Shown here piece by piece: positions 1-9,800 of a stretch of 12,913 bases of DNA (position 1 is the stretch's first letter; each line of letters begins with the position of its first letter). A program made the position numbers and the translations under genes. This DNA is from Acanthaster planci (taxonomy: Eukaryota > Echinodermata > Asteroidea > Valvatida > Acanthasteridae), in the NCBI RefSeq assembly GCF_001949145.1, contig NW_019091414.1, positions 878,021 through 890,933 of the forward strand, given 5' to 3'. The notes beneath the pieces were generated by a model. That model ran no database searches. It saw only the letters and a program-made list of their open reading frames with translations, and was not told the origin of the DNA.

Positions 1-959
1 CTCAATGCATTAAACGAAGCTGCTCTGGTTCCCGCTGCGCCGCGCCCATGCGAAGAAATGCGGCAACCAGAACCAGTCTATACATGTACTGTACGTTCTG
101 GTCGATTACTCGACATCGGCCATACATGCTTGCTACCCTAAAGCCACAGGTCAAAAAAATCGATGTTGCAAGAGGTTTTCTGTAAGTTCCTTCACAGAAC
201 TTGGTCTCTTATTTATGTGTGTATTTTCTGTGCTCATGAGTTTAATTTGAGTTTGTTTTGCTCGTACTTGAAGCAAGCGTCTTTCAACAAATTTCCTACC
301 GCGGCACAAGGTTTTTCGCCCACTGGTCTGGATGCCTTTACGCGTCACGCACGCTTACCACGCGATACATACATTGTTGGCCACTTTGCCGTCGTGATTG
401 CCTGAGTCACACTGTGTGAATTGCCCATAATTCTTGTGAATTGTTACCTGTAGAAATTTTTACATTGATTAAGACAGGTGTTCATCACTTCTTGAGATAA
501 TTTTGGAAGCTGTCGTCCCCGTTCATGCCATTCAAAAAGGACTAAAGAAAATTGACCCCCGCCCCCAAATTTTTCCAACCTACCGACCTTATGTTTAAGA
601 GGCATGTAATTGGAAGCAGAACTATTTTTGGGGCCTAATAAAAGACTGCATGCATGCAGTAGGCCTAAGTTAAATAACCATAATATTCGTGGATTCCGAG
701 AAATCTTGGGCAAGTGTTGATCAAATTCGGGCAAGGAAATTTATTGCATGGCCTGCCCGATCGGGCAAGCTAAAAAAAAATCGTCGCGGCCTGGGGACAT
801 AAAACGCCAGTTTTTAACAGCTTAAAATGTGAATTCCATTATTTTCCGCCAGTACTCTATTTTGCCGACGCAATTCAAATCTCATGTTGTAAGTGGTTAA
901 TTTAAGCTGATATTACGTATAACTTGCAAAGTGGATTATCACTTGATTGCGACACCCAA
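1..959. other. Non-coding stretch, no gene seen
   Basis: Only short, uncharacteristic open frames occur on either strand. The one small structure seen is a perfect 14-bp palindrome, TGCCCGATCGGGCA, at 754-767, with a half copy (TCGGGCAAGG) 30 bp upstream. Confidence 0.6.
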
Positions 960-1115
960 AATAATAAGTTGAACGTATACCGCGCACCCAGCGTTCCCAG
1001 GCGCAAGCGCTGTATGTACGTACACGCACGTGCGTGCGCAGTTCGATCTCTTTCCGCGTCCCCCGGCCCCGCCGCCCCCGCACGTACGTACGTCTCGACG
1101 CTTCGCGGCGCTATA
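960..1115. other. CpG-rich palindromic patch
   Basis: About 150 bp dense in CpG within AT-rich surroundings. It includes the perfect palindrome CACGCACGTGCGTG at 1023-1036, the alternating GTACGTAC words at about 1016-1022 and 1082-1091, and a C-rich run at about 1060-1078. Overlapping frames on both strands are by-products of base composition. It could be a promoter or island of a gene outside the window, or part of a repeat. No TATA box or adjoining exon is seen. Confidence 0.5.
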
Positions 1116-1410
1116 CGATCTTTGCTAGTCATGGCTGTTGCAAATGTAGATACATGTAAATCGGACTGATAGAAGTTGCATTTATTTGTTTTTTACACAG
1201 GTTCGTACATATAACGTGCATAGATATTTCAAGATCACGGATGGGCGATAATTTTCTGAAAAATAAGGTTTGTTAACAGTATTTCAACCATTTCTGTCCC
1301 AGTGTTGTGTTATAGAAGTTGACTTGCCACTCCTTACGTCACTGCGTATGACTTGAACACGTGTATGTCATCGATCGTTAAAATAATAATGTGCAGTCAA
1401 TACTGTACAC

Positions 1411-1656
1411 TTTATAAACGCGTGTATAAACTAAAAGTGTACAAAAAGTGTTACAGCCTGTACACGCGTTTAGGCGGTTAAGCAAAACACATAAACGGGT
1501 TCATAATTAAAAATGTTTAAAACTAAACTAAACTCATCCATGTATTTAATTATAAACACACGTTGCGTTTATTAATAAAAGTGGGTTCAGCATATGAACA
1601 TGTTGTATGTGTTTATTTATAAACGTGTCAAGATGTTTAAAAAGTGTTGCAGCTTT
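1411..1656. repeat. Degenerate interspersed/inverted repeats
   Basis: TTTATAAACGCGTGTATAAA...AAAAAGTGTTACAGC (1411-1457) recurs as TTTATAAACGTGTC...AAAAAGTGTTGCAGC (about 1615-1653). TAAACGCGTGTA (1415-1426) is also exactly inverted at 1461-1472. Further ATAAACAC/GTTTAT words lie between. It looks like an old MITE or satellite fragment, but no clean termini or duplication could be fixed. Confidence 0.45.
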
Positions 1657-1948
1657 TGTGTTCAATGTGCGTGAAGTTAGACGCTTGAGTTTTACCATGT
1701 AGTGCGGGGAACTTGTACGAGTCTAGTTGACTTTTTGGGGGGTGGTTGTGTTTTTGATTCAATTTTGAGGGGGCAATGCAAGAATCTTTGGTTTATTCTC
1801 AGTGTTTCACTTAGCATTGAATACTTTGTGCTTTTATTTCAGGAACCAATGAGAAAATTTCTCAAGCTTGCTCAAGTAAGACTCGAATCCATAATCTCCT
1901 GTTTCCTAGTATACCCTTCTTAAACTATCAGACTGACACTCATGCGGT

Positions 1949-2118
1949 CAGTTGGCTATTTCGGACCAAATCACTCGGCCAACAATCTTGTGGTCATGCA
2001 GCTAGCAAGATCACACCAAAGAAACCAACACTGTTCAGTTGGCCAGAGTACACCAAACTACTCAAAAACCTTGTGGTCACTTGGCCAAATTAAACAAAAC
2101 CACTCAACTAATAATCCT
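1949..2118. repeat. Diverged tandem duplication of about 87 bp
   Basis: Copy 1 (1949-2035) and copy 2 (2036-2118) both begin CAGTTGGC and share, in order, ACCAAA.CACTC-like and A.CTTGTGGTCA blocks, with small indels between. There is no coding signal. Confidence 0.4.
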
Positions 2119-3415
2119 ATTTTGGACAAGACCAACATTTTGTGCTTCACTATCTGCAAACTAACTGCCACTTTTTATATATGAAGTTTATATATATAAG
2201 AAAAACTTAACATTTCTTCAAACATAACATTTCTTATAAAGTATTTCATATAAAGTTAATTTCAATATTCTACGGCAGTAATTCATCCAAATAATTATTC
2301 AACAACACTGATTTTGTCAATAAAAACCTTGCCCTCACTTATGGAGGTTTCTTGAGCAACTGTTGAACAACTCCTGAACTTCCCATTCATTATCACACTC
2401 TCAATCATCATTCACGTAATCAAGGAATATGTTTGATTTTAGTTAAAAGCAGTGTATATAAAATTATGGCAATAACCATACAAACTCTATCAGTACTAAT
2501 TCATATAATTAAATGTATTTCATAATTTAACAGATCATACATTTTCAGGGTGTCTTTAAAAAGAGAGCTGGGATAAATTTATTTATTAAATTCTTTATTT
2601 TGGTAATTGGTAATTCATCACCTGTTTCATTATGATAATCCTCTTTCGTACTACATCAAGAAATCCACATTTCCGCCACAGATGACTGAGCACGAAGTAG
2701 TTTAATGGACTATAAGTGAGAAATTACTTTGCACCAAGTAGCTGTTTTGATCTTGAACTTGTTCTGTCCAGAGATAGCTACTTTGTCGGAATGACGTAAT
2801 GTTTGCTAGAATTTCCAAAATGCATGTTAACCACTTGTAAGCGATGAAAACAAGGGTAGAACTTGGTGTTGAAGAAATGGGGGCCATGTTGTAGAAACAC
2901 TGGGGTTAGGTTGTGGCAAGAATAAGCCCCAAACCGCAGCTGCCTTGCATTAATGATTTTGTTACATGTAGTGCACTTTAATGCTTTACGCTGTGCAAAC
3001 CTGTGATGCATCTGGTGCAAACATTTCTTACACGTCCACTAAACCACTTTGTGCTTGAAATGGATTTATTGGTGTCATACGAAAGCAGACATGATACTGA
3101 AGCAGATTATATTTACCAGTCATATTCAAGAAAAAGATTACTTAATCTCGGTTTCATTTTTTGTAAGACAACCGATATTGTATAATTCCGAGCGTGCAGT
3201 GTTTGAAATACGCGGGCGATTGACTTTACGTTTATGTATATTCATCCTCAATAGCCAGTCATTTTTGTGTTCTACATGACCACGGGCTAGTGAAAATGCA
3301 CACACATCCCATGGATTCGAGGTTGGGTCCCCGTCAATTCGTTTGGAGAACCGTAGGACGGGACAGGAACCAGTCTATCGTGTATGGTCATACGCCACGT
3401 CTAGTATGCAGCACA
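2119..3415. other. Non-coding AT-rich stretch, no gene seen
   Basis: It contains a TATATATA-rich patch at about 2172-2200. A minus-strand open frame at 2778-3020 has some cysteines and histidines but no recognised domain. Confidence 0.55.
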
Positions 3416-3423
3416 AATGCGCG
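3416..3423. repeat. Left target-site duplication of the 3424-4099 element
   Basis: AATGCGCG immediately before the element matches AATGTGCG after it at 7 of 8 positions. Confidence 0.65.
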
Positions 3424-4099
3424 TAGGGCTGTGCTCAATATCAGAATATTCAAATATTCGATCGATTATCGAATATGTGATATTTATTTTTCGAATTCAA
3501 CTATTTAAATGCAAAATTCATGAAACTGAAGTAAGAATTTTCTTTTTTTCAAATAAGACAAATCGCACTATTTTGTTTCAAGCAGATTCCAGACATTTAA
3601 GGCAGCTGATATTAACAGTTCAATGTAGAATCCATCCTGGTATTTGGAAACGGCTTCTTAACAAATAAATATGAACGCGCCAAGACAGTATTCTTTGTAA
3701 TACTAATGTATTGATGTAAACTTTGTTGAAATAAAATGATGAACCCTTCATGACAATATTTCAACTTCAAATTGAATGATTAGACTCGGGAGGTTCGCAG
3801 AGGAAAATGGCCGCATCAGACAAAATTTTAAGTGGTCTCTCGGCAACCACAAATTGTGATGTTGATGAAGCTTTTTGTTACTAAATCTTTACTAAATCTT
3901 GGCTGGAAATAGTCCTAAAAATGAGATATCCTAGTATAATAGTTATGCCTGTGCAATTGTATGCATAATTATTGCGACTGATTTTGTATATGGTTTGTTC
4001 ATCAACAATCTGTCGGTCGATACAACCTAATATTCGACTATTCAATTGAACTGAAAGTCGAATATTCGAATAATCAATTATTCGAACTGACTCAGTCCG
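3424..4099 (+). mobile_element. Non-autonomous hAT-like DNA transposon (MITE), 676 bp
   Basis: The left end begins TAGGGCTGTGCTCAATAT, and the right end read in reverse begins CGGACTGAGTCAGTTCGAAT, an imperfect terminal inverted repeat pair. Both ends continue into arrays of ATTCGAATATTCGA-like words. The flanks carry an 8-bp duplication, AATGCGCG (3416-3423) against AATGTGCG (4100-4107), 7 of 8 identical, which is the length typical of hAT insertions. The right third (about 3905-4099) aligns in reverse orientation with most of the element at 7838-8105. This includes an inner stretch around 3920-4020 (on the plus strand here, ...CAATTGTATGCATAATTATTG... and ...CATCAACAATCTG...). No transposase domain is visible. 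A 25-codon open frame at 3807-3884 may be a relic. Confidence 0.75.
3807..3884 (+). other. 25-codon open frame inside the hAT-like element
   Basis: ATG with A at -3 and G at +4 (AAAATGGCC) opens a frame beginning MAASDKILSGL and ending at TAA. It lies in the central part of the element that the shorter copy lacks. It may be the remains of the first coding exon of the autonomous parent, or chance. No homology is claimed. Confidence 0.25.
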
Positions 4100-4107
4100 A
4101 ATGTGCG
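4100..4107. repeat. Right target-site duplication of the 3424-4099 element
   Basis: AATGTGCG immediately after the element; partner of 3416-3423 with one mismatch. Confidence 0.65.
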
Positions 4108-6009
4108 GATCGCTTGTCAAGGGAGAGGCAAGATCGTATCATGGGTTTGTAGCTCTGTGATCGTACAGTCAGTAGGCATGGTATAGGCCTACAAAAAGTA
4201 CAATAACGTCTGAGAGCCGAATGCAGCTAATCCCTAACAACTGTGTAGACGGATGTTGGAACAGTGCCGCAGGCAGGATTAAGCGACGGTTGACGGGGGG
4301 GGGGATTGTATCGTATCGCAGCAGGCATATAACTATTTCTTTTGAAGAGCTCCGTCAGGTTAGTCCAGGTAACTGGGACCCCACTAGCATTTGGAACATT
4401 GAATCCAGAAAATTAGAAAAAGAGGAATACTACACTAAAAAGGCTACATGTAGGCTTTTACTCGGACTATTTTAGATTAATTGCAACACATTAATTAATC
4501 TCCTCACTTGTTTCTTAATTTTTCTTGCCTGCGATATTTTTCTTTAAACATTTCTGTCATTCGACACTCGTGAAAGCACCCCTGCACTATTTCAACGAGC
4601 GCCCTCTGGTACAAAGGCTAAAAAGGCAGTGGAGCAAGACCGGGTGTTTTCTAAATGAAATATTAATAAGATTATTTATTTACCCAAAAATAGTAGTACC
4701 AAAACTCTTCGGAGAGAAAAACACCTCAAAATAAAACCGTGGATGTCGGGACCGTGAGTAATGCTTTGGGTATGTTTTGTCCCCCCTTATCACGGTGAAT
4801 AAGCCTGAAGCCGCGTTTGTTTGGAATTCCCCTACACCACCAAAAGCCGGGTACGCAACTGATTGGATCTCCCGTCCAATGGGTTTAATTCTTGAGTAAA
4901 TACTTCAATGGCATCACATTCATTTCTTGTTCGATAAAATACTTACTTTAGCATTACAATCTTATTTATTGTTCACAGGATCAAGACATACGCTTATTTT
5001 AAACCATTTCTTCGTTTCAGGAAAGGCAACAGCACAATCTTTATTCTACCAATATTTAAAATCACTTCATACGTGAATAAAACATATCTGATAAAAAGAT
5101 TGCACAATGCCACAACATGTAATCTGTCTGTTGTTATTTACAGTTTGTAATAGCCTCTCACTACAGAGACCTGTTAAAATTATCGATGCCAGTGATTACT
5201 TGACATCAGAAAAGGAAGAAAAGAAAATCTTAATTGTCAATTGATAAAAACATACATTCGATTTTCACAATTACACATAAGGTCTGAGGCATAAACGTAA
5301 CCTTTTACAAGAAAGACAAGCGAGTACAGTATAATTCTATTTTTAAAATTCAGTGATGATATTTCAGACACAAAATAATGATTTGGCAAACTCTTAAAAA
5401 ACAACGGTTGACAATTTTCTTGGGTTGCAATTTGTTTCTTTGTTACAGGAAAATGCAGTCCTTCAATTATCTCACAGCACTGTAGTAAATTGCCACTTGT
5501 AACTCTGCTTTCTTTTTTATTTCATATTTCTTCTTTTTAATTTAATATTTCTGCCTTCAAACAACGAATGACTTATGAAAAAGTCGACGTGGATTACATA
5601 ACGTATGATTACAGATTTACTCATAGTATAGTACTGCGTATGCACATGATAAAAGACTTTTGAGATACATGTTAATTTTACCGCTCCCTAAACTATGAAG
5701 TACATGTACATAGACAACTTCATATATTTATTTAGAATCTCAAAACAAAGTTACATAAACTATTTTACCTTCCAGCATTGCAACAAATGCACAGCAATAC
5801 TAACTTACTCATTTCACTTGCCAACTAGTGCTAGTGGACCACACATATGGGCCCGTTGCCAACATTAAGAGTTCAGGGTGAAAATAGGTATGGTTGAATG
5901 CGTTACATTCACAGAACACATGAGATTTTAAGTTACTCTATTAGGCCTACCAAGTAAAATTCAGTTCCCAGTACAGATAAGGCATAGAAAGATTGGGAAA
6001 ATATGTGTC
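4108..6009. other. Non-coding stretch between the hAT-like element and the SRCR gene
   Basis: AT-rich, with a run of ten G at about 4287-4296 and several AATAAA-type words on the minus strand (for example 5742-5737). No domain or convincing exon is seen on either strand. The right part may be distal 3' untranslated sequence of the SRCR gene. Confidence 0.5.
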
Positions 6010-6686
6010 TATGATCGTTGTAGCTTTCTTTTATTTTCTGGCATGAGAAATAGGAGCAAGACAGGGAGAATAAGCTCAAATGCAAGAAACACTCTCATTG
6101 TATGTGAATTGACAGCCCCGCCCCATGTGGGGGGGGAATTCCCTTTTGTTCGTAAGGTTATTTGTTATTCATTTACGTAATACGTCAATATGTAGAGTTT
6201 GTTTGCAAGCACAAGGTGGAATTCCTTGGTAATTGAACCATTCTTTGATTCAAACTGCTGTTGATTGAGTAAACCTCCATTACCCATTCCTCTTGAGATT
6301 GTAATTAGCCTTTTATAGAATGAGGGGCCAGTGTTTCATCTGAACGCGATATTATTGTATTTTACTGTTCATTGTAAATAAGGATTTAAAAACTTAAGCC
6401 CTGATCTTTAGCCTTATTTCTTTGTCTCCCTATAAATGAACACAGTCGGTTGAATTAATATTACTACTTCACCTTCAATGATGAAGAGGGTCAACACGTT
6501 AGCAGAAAAATGCAGAAGAAAGCTCAGTGGAGACTAACCCACAACAAAGTTTGTGCACATTCAGATGAAATCAAAAGGTTTGTGCACATTCAAAGGTATC
6601 GCTAACTTGCACTATGTGATTTAGTTGATGCAGTATTCTGAATGGTCAGAGACTCTGCTGGCGGGTAGGTAGGGTCAGTAGAATTT
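6010..6686 (-). other. Probable 3' untranslated region of the SRCR receptor
   Basis: No coding signal follows the TAG at 6689-6687. The first canonical AATAAA on the minus strand downstream is at 6035-6030, which would give a 3' UTR of roughly 670 nt. The segment includes a direct repeat of GTTTGTGCACATTCA (two copies around 6548-6592) and a C-run/G-run inverted pair near 6116-6137. The end point is a guess, because other AATAAA-like words lie further down. Confidence 0.4.
6030..6035 (-). terminator. Candidate polyadenylation signal AATAAA
   Basis: TTTATT on the plus strand reads AATAAA on the minus strand, the first such hexamer after the stop codon of the SRCR gene. The hexamer is common by chance in AT-rich DNA. 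Confidence 0.35.
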
Positions 6687-6899
6687 CTACAGGCCAGTGC
6701 TAGGTATGGATGGGAACATTGTGGGCTGAGCTGCAACTGTCTCATAGAATGGGGGCGGAGCCATGTTAGCTGGCCGAGTAGGGGCTGATGATTGTCCTAG
6801 CATAGAGGGCGCTACACTAACAGACTGTTGAGCTGGATGATAGTGGATGACTGGTGTAGCTGTGTTGGCTTCATTGGCTGGAATCTGAGTCCTTGAGGC
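6687..6899 (-). CDS. Exon 6: Pro/Ala-rich cytoplasmic tail with PPxY and C-terminal STGL
   Basis: The acceptor is TATTTTCGACAG|GCCTCA, entering in phase 0 as exon 5 requires. The exon codes for 70 residues and then TAG at 6689-6687. The segment is rich in Pro, Ala, Ser and Thr and has no fold that I recognise. Visible short motifs are PPFY (340-343), which fits the PPxY ligand of WW domains such as those of NEDD4-type ubiquitin ligases; YETV (343-346), which fits the YxxΦ sorting pattern and overlaps PPFY; and the last four residues STGL, which fit a class I PDZ ligand. Low-complexity sequence makes chance matches possible. The exon call rests on the acceptor, the phase match, the uninterrupted frame and the location downstream of the transmembrane exon. 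The preceding intron is about 1.8 kb. Confidence 0.82.
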   Translation of the reverse strand, partial: ASRTQIPANEANTATPVIHYHPAQQSVSVAPSMLGQSSAPTRPANMAPPPFYETVAAQPTMFPSIPSTGL

Positions 6900-9800
6900 C
6901 TGTCGAAAATAATAAGGTAATTTTTACTCTGACATCCTTTACATAAGAAATATGAATTGTTTTGGTTTTGAAATAAAAGCAAACATACATAGCATTGTTG
7001 AACCAGAATGATTTGGGACATGAATTCTACAGTACACAAATATACAATGGTTTATAACTACCATCATAATACCTCATTCAAAGATTCTGTTTTGATTGGC
7101 CGAGAGCCAATCACATGGCATTTGCTAATGGTAGCTACACATATTTTGCTGAAGTGGACGGCCAAAATGCCAAGAACTGTACACATTACCACTGGCATAT
7201 TGATTTGTGCATTATGTGCATTCTGAAGTGTTAGCGCTAGAAACCTAGGCTCCGTATTAATGCATAAAGAGGTAATTTAGAAAACAAATTTCTCATTCTA
7301 GTGGATGTATCTCTTACATGTATTTCGATCAAATTAATCAGTTATTGCTTAACTTGAACAGATTCTGTGAGAAACGTGTGATAAAATTAATATGGACTGC
7401 TGTATCCATGAAGCATTCTGTAAGAAACGTGTGATAAAATTAATATGGACCGCTGTATCCATGAAGCATTCTGTAAGAAACGTGTGATAAAATTAATATG
7501 GACCGCTGTATCCATGAAGCATTCTATTGTAAAATAATATATTGTATTTTTCCAATACTCAGGAAGCTAAAATTGACTATTCACCAAAGATAAACCATGT
7601 TATATTTGTTTATACCTCAGACAGATTCAGTTTCTATATTACATGTTTATTTAACTGGTAGTACGTCTGCTTTTGTGATTTTCCTTTTTTTTTTCCTTCT
7701 TTTTTGTCATGAGCTGCCCGACTATATGTAATTGTGTTTTTAAGGATAAATACTTGAAACGGAAATTGCTAGAGGACAGGAGGGGCAGTTCATGCATGTG
7801 CTGTTGTCTGTTAATGTATAGCAGTGTTTGGTGTAAGTAGGGCTGAGTCAATTCAAATAATTCACTATTCGAATATTCAACTCGATTTGATCGAATATCC
7901 GAATATTCGTTTGTAACCTCTGGCAGATTATTGATGATTAAACCACACACAGAATCAGTTGCAATTACGCACACACAATTGTACATTATTATAACTATAA
8001 TAGCTTCTCACATCTAGGAGTATCTCTCCCTTACATGAATTTTTGCATTCGAGTATTCAAATATTCGATAATCCATCAAATATTTGGATATTTGGCATAG
8101 CTCAAGGTGCATGCATACACCATCCAGGCAACAATTCACTGAAATAAAGGATATGAAAACCAAAACCCGATAGTTAGCAGTATTTATTTGTCTCCAAGTG
8201 AACATGAATTTTTTTCCATTTTTCCCAGGCAGAGGCAATTGCCACTCCCTCCCTCCTCAAGTTCAAAATAGCAAGGCATCTTACCCATTAACAACTGCAG
8301 ATATTGAACTCGTATGCTCTCTAAACCAGCGAGTGTGCGCTACGCTCTTTGACCTGTGTGAACTTCCTTGCATGCGTGCACGGTAAATAGGAAAAATAGC
8401 AACTGGCATGTGATGAGGACCAGACCAGTGAGAGTCCAGCTCTCAGTCATAAATATGTATGAGGTATGGTAATTAGAATCGCTAAAATTGTGCGCAAAAT
8501 TCAAGTCTCCTCCGTTTCTTCAAAACTTGTACATTCCTATAAACAATGCAAACTTCTGGAGCATGGAAGACACATATACCAACTTTTTATCTTATTCCAA
8601 CAGAGAAGCAGAAAAAAATATACGGAGAGACTTGGAATTCAACAGGACTGAATGTAGAAACATCAGTACTTTATATTTGTCCACTGGTTCTAGTAGGTTG
8701 CTAAGGCAAAAAATAGAGAAACTTACTGCTGGAGTTATACAGGTAAATGTGGAACCTCTAAAATAATCACAATAGAAAACGCTGAAGATGGAAAGCAACA
8801 TTAAGGCCACAACTCCTCCAACTGAAACTCCAATGATGGCATCTGCAGACCATGCTGAAAACGTTGAAAATGATAAGCAAATAAAACTTTGAGAGAAGCT
8901 AGGGTAAAGGCTTGAGTTCAACAACAATCTATTTCATGACCCCTTTAATGCAGAAACATGGAATTTCAATTCAGCACACAAGGTAACCAAACCAAGAAAC
9001 TTGACATAGTATCAAAGAGAAGTATCAAAGAGAAGTACCATTATCTTAACATTTAAAGGAAAGTCTGAACAGATATTTCAAGATCTGGGTGTGAACACAT
9101 GTTTCTTTAGAACCCAAGTCCGTACTTCCATCTGAAGCGCCATTACAGACCACCCATACATCTTCATCGTGAGTACAATCATTTACATCCCAGTTGCCAT
9201 AGAAACAGTCAGCTAGTCTGTTTTCATTCCCAGTACAGCGCACATTAGAAAGCCAGATGGGCTGGGAGCTCAACCTATCACCTAAATCAAAATGGGAAAC
9301 AAAGTAAAGGATATATGATTCATCATTAGGAATATATCCTTCACCCATCCAAAATAAATGAATGAAATGAAAATAAAGGAGGGCTCACGAAGTCTAAAAC
9401 CTTCTTTAAGCCTTTCGTTATATGGATGTGTAATACTTTTTAACAAATCCACCATGCATCAAGTGAAATATGTTGGACTACATATAATGTAGCTTTTACC
9501 AGTTTTTCCTTGTATCTTGTACATGTAGTTTGTAAATGAGATACAAACTATTGGCCTCTTCATAATTCACTGGCAAAATAATTTTTCTTTCAATAAAAAT
9601 ACAACGGTTTCAAGGCCTCTTTTCTCTCACTTTCAAATACATTTTACCAAGTAACATCAAAACTAAACATTGAAGCAAGAATTTATTAATTTATTCTTAA
9701 GGGAGAGGAGATTCCACTCAATTGCCCGATTCCAAGTCTCAAATTCAACAACACTCTTAATGCTGGACAAATTGGAACCTTTGTCATACCTCCTGATGTA

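Noticed and set aside
13-90. Similarity between the left edge and 3340-3385 (shared GAACCAGTCTAT)
   Set aside because: The shared word is too short and the flanks do not align; not enough to call a repeat.
2778-3020. Cys/His-containing minus-strand open frame resembling a zinc-binding segment
   Set aside because: Cysteine spacing matches no family I can name, and there is no flanking exon evidence.
7362-7525. CRISPR-like array
   Set aside because: The copies abut directly with no unique spacers, in a eukaryotic intron.
7651-7986. 111-codon minus-strand open frame
   Set aside because: It overlaps the MITE and a homopolymer-rich stretch; its residues come from ATTCGAATATTCGA words.
8488-8766. 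92-codon plus-strand open frame
   Set aside because: It is partly antisense to the transmembrane exon, has no recognisable domain, and there is no splice support.
9009-9035. Two-copy AGTATCAAAGAGA direct repeat
   Set aside because: A minor replication-slippage duplication in an intron, with no further structure.
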